A DNA stretch of 8,208 nucleotides from Spirochaetia bacterium (GCA_021736545.1 JAIPFS010000056.1:1-8208), one strand, 5' to 3'. Counted from the stretch's first letter, positions 1 through 6,654 are shown. Notes: generated by a model from the sequence alone, not told the origin. Translations and numbers: made by a program.

Positions 1-24
1 TGAAAAGGTTTTTCTGTAAAGTTA

Positions 25-53
25 TTGACAGAAATAGGGACCATTGGTATAGT
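25..53 (+). promoter_or_regulatory. Sigma70-type promoter of tRNA-Met
   Basis: A perfect TTGACA (-35, 25-30) is followed after 17 bp by TATAGT (-10, 48-53). The expected start is near 60, leaving a leader of about 8 nt before the mature tRNA. The fit to consensus suits a strongly expressed stable RNA. The assignment rests on sequence only. Confidence 0.85.
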
Positions 54-67
54 AGCTTTGATATTTT

Positions 68-140
68 GGTGGCGTAGCTCAGTCGGTAGAGCAAACGGCT
101 CATATCCGTTTTGTCAGGGGTTCAAATCCCTTCGCCACTA
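68..140 (+). tRNA. tRNA-Met (CAT anticodon), probably elongator
   Basis: A full cloverleaf can be folded by eye. The acceptor arm is GGTGGCG with CGCCACT, and the D arm is GCTC/GAGC. The anticodon stem is AACGG/CCGTT around the loop CTCATAT, giving anticodon CAT at 101-103. The T arm is AGGGG/CCCTT with loop TTCAAAT, and the discriminator is A140. The anticodon stem lacks the three G-C pairs of initiator tRNA and position 1 pairs with 72 (a G-U wobble), so this is not the initiator. It could be elongator Met or the Ile(CAT) species read as AUA after lysidine modification; sequence inspection alone does not separate these firmly. CCA is not encoded and must be added by a nucleotidyltransferase. 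Confidence 0.93.
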
Positions 141-147
141 CTTAAAG

Positions 148-177
148 AAGGATCGCCATAATTCGGCGGTCCTTTTT
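148..177 (+). terminator. Intrinsic terminator of tRNA-Met
   Basis: A 10-bp stem (148-157 with 165-174, one G-U pair) closes a 7-nt loop. The T run continues through 177, with more T-rich sequence beyond. It begins 8 nt after the tRNA end, so the tRNA is a single-gene transcription unit. Confidence 0.88.
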
Positions 178-241
178 GCATTTTCAACCTCACCAGAAAG
201 CTCCACCGGAGTGCTTTTCTTTGTTTCTCTATTTATCCTTC

Positions 242-269
242 TTGAATAACTCGCAATTATATGTATAAA
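242..269 (+). promoter_or_regulatory. Possible promoter for the MFS gene
   Basis: TTGAAT (242-247) and TATAAA (264-269) are separated by 16 bp. This would start transcription near 276, giving a leader of about 100 nt that contains the 19-bp tandem repeats. AT-rich surroundings make chance matches likely, so this is a candidate only. Confidence 0.35.
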
Positions 270-293
270 AATTTATACTGATAAAGGACTTTG

Positions 294-350
294 CTGAATC
301 GTACAAAGAAAACTGAACTGCAGAAAGAAAACTGATCCGTACAAAGAAAG
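294..350 (+). repeat. Three tandem 19-bp imperfect repeats upstream of the MFS gene
   Basis: Three adjacent 19-nt units lie at 294-312, 313-331 and 332-350. Each begins CTGA and ends in AAAGAAA followed by A or G. Units 1 and 3 agree at 16 of 19 positions and share the core CGTACAAAGAAA; unit 2 is more diverged in its middle. The period is not a multiple of three and no reading frame crosses the array convincingly. The array ends 12 bp before the Shine-Dalgarno sequence of the MFS gene, so it would sit in the mRNA leader or be a protein-binding array. Confidence 0.75.
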
Positions 351-378
351 ATATACAAGTAAAGGAGCACCGCTGATT

Positions 379-1830
379 ATGAAAAAAGAAAACCCCGGAG
401 GTAAAGCGGGGGAGAATGAGCAAAAAATAAAGAAGAAGAAAAATATTGATCAGAAGCGAGCTGTCCAGAAAATATTATTCAGAGATATACAGTACTGGAA
501 ATTCTCTCTCTATGGATTCCTTAAAAATCTGCGTTTTTTTGATCCCTATCTGCTTCTTTTTTTTCATCAGGCTGGAATAAGTTATTTGGAAATAGGGACA
601 CTTTTTGCCGTTCGTGAAATTACTACCAATATCCTGGAGATCCCATCAGGAATATTTGCAGATACTTTCGGCCGCAGAAAAAGCATGGTTTTCTGTTTTG
701 CCAGCTATATTGTATCTTTTATAGTTTTTGGCTTCTTTTCAAACTATGCAGCATTTCTTCTTGCCATGGCGGTCTTTGCTTTCGGTGAAGCTTTCAGAAC
801 TGGAACTCACAAAGCTATGATCATAGAATATTTGCGTATACAAAATCAAACAGAGTATAAAGTACTGTATTATGGTCATACGAGGGCATGGTCACAGCGA
901 GGTTCTGCAATTTCTGCTGTTATCTCGGGTTTTATTGTATTTTATTCCGGAGACTATAGTGTGATTTTTCTCTATACAATAATTCCTTATGTATTGGGTA
1001 TGTTCCTCATGATGACTTATCCCGCGTATTTGGATTTTAGTTCGGAAAGCAGTCAAAAAGCTGGATTTAAACAGAAGAAGAGCAGTAAAAGCTCAAATTC
1101 AGAGCTGGTAAGTTCCAATACTGCTTCAGGTGGAGAATCTGAGTATGCTGATCAAACCGTACAACCAGTAAAGGAGTCCTTAACAATAATGAAAGAGCAC
1201 ATTCTTGGTCTAGCGGCAATGTTCAGGGATCCGCAGACCAGGAAAGGAATGTTGAATTTCAGTATTTTTGACAGTATTTTTAAATCAACTAAAGATTATA
1301 TACAGCCTGTAATAAAGCAGTTTGCTCTTTCTGCCCCAATACTGCTGTTTCTTTCCGGAGAGGAGAGAACTTCCATTGCAGCTGCTCTGGTATATTTTGT
1401 TCTCTACTTGATTAGTGCAGCCGCTTCTAAGCGTTCGGGTGTCTTGGGGGATATGTTCTCCAGCCAAGAGAGCGGTTTAAACTGGACTTTCGCCTTTTCT
1501 GTGCTGCTTATGGTCGGAATTGGCAGCTCTTTGCTGTATGATGTATATGGAGCAGCAATGCTGCTGTTTATTCTCTATTATGCTATTCAGAATATTCGCA
1601 GACCTATGGCTGTCGGCTATTTAAGCGGGCTGGTGAAAAACTCAATGATGGCTACGGGTCTTTCTGGAGAGTCGCAGTTTAAGTCTTTAATAACGGCCGC
1701 AGCAGCCCCCTTATTCGGCTGGTTTGCTGATGTCTGGGGCATAGGCGCAGCGGTACTAATTTTTGCTTTATTATTAGCTGCAACAGCTATCCTCTGTCGG
1801 CTGAAACGCAGCGCGGAGGCATCAGAATAA
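379..1830 (+). CDS. MFS (major facilitator superfamily) transporter
   Basis: A 483-residue inner-membrane secondary transporter; substrate not identifiable. A very basic, Lys-rich cytoplasmic tail (1-33) precedes the first membrane segment. The loop after the second segment carries the MFS motif A, seen as GIFADTFGRRKSM at 91-103 with D95 and the FGRRK basic patch. The run GEAFRTGTHKAMI (136-148) resembles the segment found in drug/H+ antiporter-like MFS proteins. A hydrophilic loop rich in Ser, Lys and Glu (about 219-270) separates the two six-helix halves, as is usual in the family. The C-terminal half is hydrophobic with NIRRPM at 405-410. Length fits a complete MFS protein. The ATG at 379 has AGGAG at 363-367, a slightly long spacing of 11 nt. 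A second ATG at 415 follows a GGGGGAG run too closely (1 nt) to be a better start. It appears monocistronic, with 161 bp to the next gene. Drug efflux is possible but unproven. Confidence 0.88.
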   Translation: MKKENPGGKAGENEQKIKKKKNIDQKRAVQKILFRDIQYWKFSLYGFLKNLRFFDPYLLLFFHQAGISYLEIGTLFAVREITTNILEIPSGIFADTFGRRKSMVFCFASYIVSFIVFGFFSNYAAFLLAMAVFAFGEAFRTGTHKAMIIEYLRIQNQTEYKVLYYGHTRAWSQRGSAISAVISGFIVFYSGDYSVIFLYTIIPYVLGMFLMMTYPAYLDFSSESSQKAGFKQKKSSKSSNSELVSSNTASGGESEYADQTVQPVKESLTIMKEHILGLAAMFRDPQTRKGMLNFSIFDSIFKSTKDYIQPVIKQFALSAPILLFLSGEERTSIAAALVYFVLYLISAAASKRSGVLGDMFSSQESGLNWTFAFSVLLMVGIGSSLLYDVYGAAMLLFILYYAIQNIRRPMAVGYLSGLVKNSMMATGLSGESQFKSLITAAAAPLFGWFADVWGIGAAVLIFALLLAATAILCRLKRSAEASE

Positions 1831-1937
1831 AAAAATTCGGCTTGCATGCTATCTATTTACTGTAATTATATCAGCAGCATTCGAAAATTTAATCTCCAAG
1901 CTATGCATTTCCGGTTTTAATTTTTTGTTTCTTATGC

Positions 1938-1946
1938 TTATATAGT
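1938..1946 (+). promoter_or_regulatory. Possible extended -10 promoter element
   Basis: The 161-bp gap between the MFS gene and the next gene (1831-1991) is AT-rich. It contains TTATATAGT, which can be read as TTATAT preceded by an extended TGC (1935-1937) or as TATAGT at 1941-1946. No convincing -35 is seen at either spacing. No terminator-like hairpin was found after the MFS gene. It is a weak candidate promoter for the downstream membrane protein. Confidence 0.3.
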
Positions 1947-1991
1947 ATCAGGCAAACGGGGTAAATAAATTACAAATAAAGGTAAACTTTC

Positions 1992-2765
1992 ATGATTGGT
2001 TTTTTTATAAAAAAGAGTTTTTTTGATGGGTGGGATAATCTCATTCCCCTTATACTGTTTAATATTGTGTATGTTATTTTTCTGGCTTTAGGGTATTTGG
2101 CAGTGACACTGTTTACTGCTTCTGCAGTATGGGGAATTATGGCTATGCTTTTATGGCTTTTTGCTCTGCAGGCGTATAATGGTACGGTTTCATTTTTTGT
2201 TTTTGAATTTACGAACTATAAAAGACCGGAAATAAGGGAATTAAAGCGTTGTTTTCAAGAAAGTCTGCCATATGTACTGCTGCTTACCATCGCTTCGGTT
2301 GTGCTTCTTGTGATTGTTTTTATTGTTATACCTTTTTATGCCATGTCTGCCGGTATCCTTTCAGCTGTTTCTCTTGCTCTTATGTTCTGGCTGAGTATTT
2401 TCGGCTGGACAGCTATAATATTTTATCTGCCCATTGCCCGGCAGTTGAAAGATAAGCCGATAAAAACTTTGAAGAAAACTTTTATGGTTTTTATTGATAA
2501 TTTGGGTTTTTCACTTTTCCTTCTGTTCTATACTTTGATTAATGCTGTCATTTCTATTGCTACTGCTTTTCTCATTCCCGGGTTTGCTTCGATACTCATG
2601 ACTCATCAGATAGCTTTTAAGCTTAGAATGTATAAGTATGACTATCTTGAAGAGAATCCGGAGGCTTCAAGAAAAGATATACCATGGGATGCTTTATTGA
2701 TTGATGAACGGGATAAGGTGGGGCATAGGACACTTAAGGGTATGATTTTCCCCTGGAAAGAGTAG
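1992..2765 (+). CDS. Conserved-looking multi-spanning membrane protein of unknown function
   Basis: A 257-residue integral membrane protein whose function I cannot assign. Hydrophobic stretches suggest five or six membrane segments at about 16-42, 44-70, 94-116, 120-149 and 171-205, some possibly double. There is a basic loop rich in Lys at 151-162. The last 50 residues are a charged, soluble tail containing RKDIPWDALLIDERDKVGHR (227-246) and ending in IFPWKE. This tail looks constrained and resembles a spirochaete membrane protein family I recall without a defined role; that resemblance is from memory. There is no signal peptide, ATPase motif or catalytic signature. The start ATG has AAAGG at 1978-1982, 9 nt upstream. 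The gene appears monocistronic, and the last codons form one arm of a downstream hairpin. A transporter-associated or envelope role would be a guess. Confidence 0.8.
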   Translation: MIGFFIKKSFFDGWDNLIPLILFNIVYVIFLALGYLAVTLFTASAVWGIMAMLLWLFALQAYNGTVSFFVFEFTNYKRPEIRELKRCFQESLPYVLLLTIASVVLLVIVFIVIPFYAMSAGILSAVSLALMFWLSIFGWTAIIFYLPIARQLKDKPIKTLKKTFMVFIDNLGFSLFLLFYTLINAVISIATAFLIPGFASILMTHQIAFKLRMYKYDYLEENPEASRKDIPWDALLIDERDKVGHRTLKGMIFPWKE

Positions 2766-2808
2766 TGAATTTCTTATTTTTAAGAATCGCTTTCCAGGAA
2801 TTACTTTT
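2752..2808 (+). terminator. Long two-part hairpin, probable terminator overlapping the gene end
   Basis: CCTGGAAAG (2752-2760, inside the last codons of the membrane protein gene) is exactly complementary to CTTTCCAGG (2790-2798). Nested inside is a second stem, TTCTTA (2771-2776) with TAAGAA (2781-2786) around a TTTT loop. A short T run (2804-2808) follows after a 5-nt gap. The imperfect T tract and internal mismatches make this a non-canonical terminator; it may instead stabilise the mRNA 3' end. Confidence 0.45.
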
Positions 2809-2891
2809 TACGAATAACAATAACTAAAAATACTATTCTAAGAACATGATTAGTAATTGTATTAAGAGAATTAATAACAAAATTTCTGTAA

Positions 2892-2935
2892 TAATACTAG
2901 CTTAATACTAGCTTAATACTAGCTTAATACTAGCT
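2892..2935 (+). repeat. Four perfect tandem 11-bp repeats (TAATACTAGCT)
   Basis: Four identical 11-bp units run head to tail at 2892-2902, 2903-2913, 2914-2924 and 2925-2935. The period is close to one turn of the DNA helix, so each copy shows the same face. Each unit contains the palindromes CTAG and AGCT. The array ends 14 bp before a perfect TATAAT (2950-2955) and occupies the place of a -35 element and upstream activator sites for the CYTH gene. The rest of the 226-bp gap (2766-2991) is very AT-rich with no other gene seen. Confidence 0.93.
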
Positions 2936-2949
2936 GCAGAATATTTGAA

Positions 2950-2955
2950 TATAAT
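2950..2955 (+). promoter_or_regulatory. Consensus -10 hexamer upstream of the CYTH gene
   Basis: TATAAT is perfect, giving an expected start near 2962 and a leader of about 30 nt. At spacings of 16, 17 and 18 bp the upstream hexamers fall within the 11-bp repeat array and show no resemblance to TTGACA. A promoter of this shape would need an activator or another route of recruitment. Confidence 0.5.
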
Positions 2956-2991
2956 TGTTTAAATTGAAAGGTCGAATTTGAAAGGTGCTGG

Positions 2992-3591
2992 ATGGCTATT
3001 GAAATTGAGATAAAAGCGTGGATCAAGGAGCCTCAAACCATTGAAACTCGGGTGCAGATGCTGCCTGGTGCTGAATTTGTGAAAAATTATGTGAAGCGGG
3101 ATATCTATTATCTTCCTGTGAAGATTTATGAGGAATTTCGGCAGAATAAAGAAAATCTTGAATATCCTGTCAGCGCATATTCAGCTTTTCGCCTCAGGGA
3201 TGAAAACGGCAGGCTGATTGTAACGGCAAAAAAGAAGCAGAAGTTCAAGGGAGTTGAGCACAATAAAGAGATTGAATTTTCTGCAGATGATGCTTATCAA
3301 TTTAATTCCTTTGCTAATTTTCTTGGGTACGTCCCCTTCATCGAGAAATTAAAGAAGGGTAACCTATATAGATGGAATGATTTCAATATTGAGTTAAGCC
3401 ATGTAAAAAATCTTGGAGATTTTATTGAGATTGAATCACTTCAAGAGGAAAACACAAACAAACCAATAAACCATCAGAAAATTGACCAGGACCTGCATTG
3501 GGTATTGAGTATACTGAAAATTTCAGAACAGCAGATTGAAGATGAATACTATATCGATATGCTGATAAAAAGAATGTTCCCGCCTAGATGA
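2992..3591 (+). CDS. CYTH-domain protein, probable class IV adenylate cyclase
   Basis: A 199-residue cytoplasmic protein of the CYTH (CyaB / thiamine triphosphatase) superfamily. These fold as a beta tunnel that binds a triphosphate with divalent metal, either cyclising ATP to cAMP or hydrolysing inorganic or thiamine triphosphate. The signature ExExK lies at residues 4-8 (EIEIK), right after the start as usual. Expected basic tunnel residues follow in FRLR (66-69) and AKKK (79-82), then the acidic strand KEIEF (92-96), E134 in the FNIEL strand, and LGDFIEIE (141-148). The C-terminal helix with YYIDML (186-191) is like that of short CyaB-type proteins. Length fits a single-domain CyaB rather than the larger YgiF-type triphosphatases. 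AAAGG at 2981-2985, 6 nt before the ATG, supports the start. It appears monocistronic and convergent with galM (84 bp apart). Cyclase versus triphosphatase activity cannot be settled by eye. Confidence 0.85.
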   Translation: MAIEIEIKAWIKEPQTIETRVQMLPGAEFVKNYVKRDIYYLPVKIYEEFRQNKENLEYPVSAYSAFRLRDENGRLIVTAKKKQKFKGVEHNKEIEFSADDAYQFNSFANFLGYVPFIEKLKKGNLYRWNDFNIELSHVKNLGDFIEIESLQEENTNKPINHQKIDQDLHWVLSILKISEQQIEDEYYIDMLIKRMFPPR

Positions 3592-3675
3592 CGTATGCTT
3601 CTTTTTACCTTTTTCCATCCATGTTTGTCTCTTTTAACTTCATTTAAACTTCCTTTTTCCCCAAACCTTTTCTGC

Positions 3676-4692
3676 TTATTTCACAGAAAAACCATAAACT
3701 GTTATTTGGCGATACATCTCTCCAGGCATAAGTCTTGGGGAAGGAAAGAGCTCATGGTTCATGGCATCAGGTAATTCTCCAGCTTCCAGGCAGAATGCCT
3801 GATATGGGGGACTGCTGTAGTTATCTGTATACAGTTGAAGGCCAGGAGCATTTGTTTCCAGGGTCATTGTACGCCCGGAATGCGGAGCTTTCATAACTGC
3901 AGCTTTTTTCACTGCAGGTGTGTGTTTATCTTGAAGTACAAAATTGTGGTCATAACCTTTAGAGTGTACTAGTGTATCAATATCATCACCGAGCTGCTTT
4001 TCAGAAAGAAAATCAAAGGCAGTATTTTCAACTTTGAGGAAATTGCCCGTAGGTATGAGATTGTTATCAGGTTCGACAATTTTTTCACTGGATAATTTGA
4101 GTATATGTCCGTGTATTGTGTCTTTTCCTGCTCCTTCAAGATTCCAGTAAGCATGGTTCGTTAGACTGATATAGGTTGGAGCATCACTAACTGCTTCATA
4201 GAGAAAAATAAGTTCATTTTTTTCTGTGAGGCTTACTGTTACAGCAGTATCCAGATTTCCAGGGAAGCCTTGATCGCCATCTTTTGACGTTAATGAAAAT
4301 TTAACTGATCCTCTATCTTCATATCTTATAGGAAATGCATCCCAAGTAAGGGAATGGAAACCGCCTGGCCCGCCATGCAGTTGATTCTCTGCTTCATTCT
4401 TCTGTAATTTCCATGTTGTGCCGTCTAAAGTAAATTGAGCATTGGCAATTCTGTTAGCATATCTTCCAATGGTGGCGCCATGATAGAGGAGCTCGCCCTC
4501 AAAATCATCAATATTTCTGGAACTGTACAGCAGTTCATCAATATTCCCATTTTGATCAGGCATTCTGCATGATATAAGCCGTGCACCAAAAGTGATCAGC
4601 TCTATTGAAGCTCCATGGGAATTTTCAATGATTATGCTGTCAATATTTTTTCCAGTTTTTGTTATTCCAAAAGGTTTTCTTTGTATATTCAT
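3676..4692 (-). CDS. galM: Aldose 1-epimerase (galactose mutarotase)
   Basis: A 338-residue cytoplasmic enzyme that interconverts alpha and beta anomers of galactose, glucose and related sugars, normally feeding the Leloir pathway. Family active-site positions, as known from the Lactococcus enzyme, can be recognised: GRYANRIAN with R81, NQLHGG with H106, TNHAYWNL with H180 (general acid), GYDHNF with D248, and EAGELPD with E303 (general base). The usual last motif is closer to ETQHFPD, so EAGELPD is a mild variant. Length is complete. The N-terminal FG..KTGK and GA.L....PDQNG pattern begins at the normal place, supporting this start. No Shine-Dalgarno sequence precedes the ATG. A promoter directly upstream would start the transcript at or next to it. 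It lies 70 bp downstream of the B12 ATPase gene on the same strand and may also be read through from that operon. No galK or galT is in the window, so the metabolic partner genes are unknown. Confidence 0.93.
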   Translation of the reverse strand: MNIQRKPFGITKTGKNIDSIIIENSHGASIELITFGARLISCRMPDQNGNIDELLYSSRNIDDFEGELLYHGATIGRYANRIANAQFTLDGTTWKLQKNEAENQLHGGPGGFHSLTWDAFPIRYEDRGSVKFSLTSKDGDQGFPGNLDTAVTVSLTEKNELIFLYEAVSDAPTYISLTNHAYWNLEGAGKDTIHGHILKLSSEKIVEPDNNLIPTGNFLKVENTAFDFLSEKQLGDDIDTLVHSKGYDHNFVLQDKHTPAVKKAAVMKAPHSGRTMTLETNAPGLQLYTDNYSSPPYQAFCLEAGELPDAMNHELFPSPRLMPGEMYRQITVYGFSVK

Positions 4693-4698
4693 ACAGCA

Positions 4699-4727
4699 AT
4701 TTTATGGATATTTTCTATTGTGGTCAA
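4699..4727 (-). promoter_or_regulatory. galM promoter, positioned for leaderless mRNA
   Basis: On the minus strand TTGACC (4727-4722) and TAAAAT (4704-4699) are separated by exactly 17 bp. Six nucleotides separate the -10 from the galM ATG, so a normal start 7 nt downstream would be the A of the ATG itself. No Shine-Dalgarno-like sequence lies in the 35 nt before the ATG. Confidence 0.6.
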
Positions 4728-4736
4728 TATATGTAG

Positions 4737-4753
4737 TCTCATGATATATGAGA
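4737..4753 (-). promoter_or_regulatory. Dyad upstream of the galM promoter, possible operator
   Basis: TCTCAT (4737-4742) and ATGAGA (4748-4753) form a perfect 6-bp inverted repeat around 5 nt. The centre lies about 53 bp upstream of the predicted galM start, ten bases before the -35. No T run follows on either strand, so it is not a good terminator for the upstream ATPase gene. A regulator site is possible but unproven. Confidence 0.35.
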
Positions 4754-4762
4754 TGTGTGATT

Positions 4763-5620
4763 TTACATTTCTGGAAGTATAATATATGGCCGTTCTTTAC
4801 CAATATCTATAAGCTGTGATTCTATGTGATATACACTCTTAATATACCTTGGTATGAGAACTTCTTCCGGGGGACCGGAACAGGCAATTCTTCCTTTATC
4901 GAGCAGAATTATCTGATCACTGTACTGCATAGCAGAATTTAAATCGTGGAGAACGCAGATTACAGATATTCCTTCTTTGACCAGCTGCCTCAGAAGCTGT
5001 AAAATGGCTATTTGGTGTCTTGGATCCAAATGATTTGTTGGTTCATCTAGTGCAAGGATTCGAGGCTCCTGAGCCAAAGCTCTTCCAATGATGACGCGCT
5101 GCAGCTCGCCGCCGCTGATTTCATGGATACCATGATCCCGCAGATGCAGTGTCTCAGTTTTCTGCATAGCCTGATAAACTAATTTCCGATCGTGGGAAGA
5201 AATTGCTGAAAAGCGGTTTATATGCGGATATCTTCCCATCATAATCATCTCTTCAACAGTATAGGTGTAATTTGTGGCCGTATTCTGTGGTACTGCGCCG
5301 ATTATTCTAGCAATATCACGCTGGTTAAATTCAAGAACGTCTTTTCCGGTAAGAAATATTGTATTCTTTTCCGGAGGAAGCATTCTAAGAAAAGTTTTTA
5401 AGAATGTTGTTTTACCGGAACCATTTGGGCCAAGAATTGTTGTGAATGTACCTGAATCAATTGAGCAGCTCAGATCATCCAAAACTTTTCCTTGTGAATT
5501 ATCAAAAGTCCAAGATATGTGTTCTGCCTTTAGTATTGGAGCACCGATGCTAGTTTCATATGAAGGTAATGCCTGCATGCCGCAGGAAACGGTTTTCTTG
5601 TTTACTGTACTTTTTTTCAT
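4763..5620 (-). CDS. btuD: Cobalamin/corrinoid ABC transporter ATP-binding protein
   Basis: A 285-residue cytoplasmic ATPase that would drive corrinoid import with the neighbouring permease. It is of the FecE/BtuD type used by siderophore, haem and B12 importers. All ABC motifs are present: Walker A GPNGSGKTT (64-72), Q-loop Q112 in VPQN, signature ISGGELQRV (168-176), Walker B ILALDEPT (188-195), D-loop NHLD (196-199) and switch histidine H225 in VLHD. The signature starts with Ile rather than the common Leu, a conservative change. About 28 residues precede the core domain, a short unexplained N-terminal extension. The start codon overlaps the permease stop as ATGA, with AAGGA (5632-5628) 7 nt upstream, so translation is probably coupled. 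The cobalamin riboswitch upstream of the operon indicates B12 as the substrate; from protein sequence alone, iron-siderophore or haem would be equally possible. Confidence 0.88.
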   Translation of the reverse strand: MKKSTVNKKTVSCGMQALPSYETSIGAPILKAEHISWTFDNSQGKVLDDLSCSIDSGTFTTILGPNGSGKTTFLKTFLRMLPPEKNTIFLTGKDVLEFNQRDIARIIGAVPQNTATNYTYTVEEMIMMGRYPHINRFSAISSHDRKLVYQAMQKTETLHLRDHGIHEISGGELQRVIIGRALAQEPRILALDEPTNHLDPRHQIAILQLLRQLVKEGISVICVLHDLNSAMQYSDQIILLDKGRIACSGPPEEVLIPRYIKSVYHIESQLIDIGKERPYIILPEM

Positions 5621-6654
5621 AAGACAATCCTTCCTCTTTTACGTAGAAGAAATATAAAGTATGGTGCTCCTGTAATTGCTGTGATGATGCCCACAGGAAT
5701 TTCTGTAGGGGGAATCAGAGAACGTGCTGCAGCATCACAGATAATCATAAAGACTGCTCCGGATAATGCTGAATAGGGTATGAGGTATTTATGATTAGGA
5801 CCGATAATAAGTCTGATGACATGAGGCACTATCAAGCCTACAAAACCAATTGTTCCGCTGACCGCAACTGATGCAGATGTATTTAACGTTGCCAGCATAA
5901 GTAGTAGCAGTCGGGTTTTATGGATATCTATACCCAAGGAGTGAGCTGTCTCATCTCCCAGGCTGAGAGAATTTAGCTCCCTGCTGAAGAAAGCTATGGC
6001 AATAGTTCCGATGGCTATCCAGGGGATAATTGCGGTAACTTCATCCCAGCTTGCTGAAGAAAAGCTTCCGAGATTCCAATAAATAATTGATTCAAGCTTG
6101 TCTCGGCTGAAGTACAGAAGCAGAGACATGAGTGATGATAACAAAAAGTTCATTGCAATCCCTGAAAGCAGCAGAGTATTTGTGGAAGAACTTCTACCAC
6201 CGAGAAAATAAATGACAAGGGTGGCTCCCATCCCTCCAAGAAAAGCAAAAATTGGAACACCCCATCTTGCTGAAACAATTGTTGTTAAGCCGCTAATGAT
6301 TCCAACGGCAACACCGAAGGCCGAACCTGAAGAAATTCCAAGTATAAATGGATCTGCCATGGGGTTGCGAAAAATTGCCTGAAATACAGCTCCGGAGATT
6401 GATAATGAAATTCCTGTAAGTATTGCGGTGATTATTCTTGGCAAACGCAGTTTTAAAACAATATGGATATACGAATCAGAAATTGATTTTGTAAAATCCC
6501 AGGGAGTAATGGCTGATAATAATATACGGCTAGTGTCTGCAATTGAAATTGATGCAGCCCCGAGAGTTATGGAAATAAGCGATGAAACAAGCAATGCTAA
6601 TAAGAGAAAAAAGAGTAGTTGTTTCTGTAGCAGAATCTGATGCTTTGTTTTCAT
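5617..6654 (-). CDS. btuC: Cobalamin/corrinoid ABC transporter permease (FecCD/BtuC family)
   Basis: A 345-residue inner-membrane permease that probably dimerises to form the translocation channel. The hydrophobic pattern fits the ten-helix BtuC fold. Family landmarks are RLPRI (70-74), GAVFQAIFRNPMADPFILGISSG (88-110 region), the coupling-helix region GTIGFVGLIVPHVIRL (267-282, contacting the ATPase), and the C-terminal EIPVGIITAITGAPYFIFLL (318-337). Length is typical. Translation initiation looks weak: upstream of the ATG is an A-rich stretch with AAAG motifs but no AGGAG, and there is no better in-frame start. It lies 58 bp after the binding-protein gene and overlaps the ATPase gene by 4 bp. 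Only one permease gene is present, as expected for a homodimeric channel. Substrate is inferred from the riboswitch rather than the sequence of the protein. Confidence 0.9.
   Translation of the reverse strand: MKTKHQILLQKQLLFFLLLALLVSSLISITLGAASISIADTSRILLSAITPWDFTKSISDSYIHIVLKLRLPRIITAILTGISLSISGAVFQAIFRNPMADPFILGISSGSAFGVAVGIISGLTTIVSARWGVPIFAFLGGMGATLVIYFLGGRSSSTNTLLLSGIAMNFLLSSLMSLLLYFSRDKLESIIYWNLGSFSSASWDEVTAIIPWIAIGTIAIAFFSRELNSLSLGDETAHSLGIDIHKTRLLLLMLATLNTSASVAVSGTIGFVGLIVPHVIRLIIGPNHKYLIPYSALSGAVFMIICDAAARSLIPPTEIPVGIITAITGAPYFIFLLRKRGRIVL

Noticed and set aside
195..220. Small hairpin CTCC-ACC-GGAG with flanking AAAG/CTTT after the tRNA-Met terminator
   Set aside because: The loop is only 3 nt and the stem has a bulge. 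A far better terminator lies just upstream, so this is probably chance.
25..249. Open reading frame of 74 codons running through the tRNA-Met gene
   Set aside because: It overlaps the promoter, tRNA and terminator and has no ribosome site; a shadow frame.
2892..2935. CRISPR array or replication iterons
   Set aside because: The 11-bp units have no spacers between them, so this is not CRISPR. No replication protein gene or DnaA boxes are seen nearby, so an origin is not supported.
3592..3675. Bidirectional terminator between the convergent CYTH and galM genes
   Set aside because: The 84-bp gap is pyrimidine-rich on the plus strand with T runs, but I found no stem that could form on either strand.
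5274..5657. 127-codon open frame antisense to the ABC ATPase gene
   Set aside because: It is opposite a clearly conserved ATPase, has no independent start signals, and its sequence resembles no known family.
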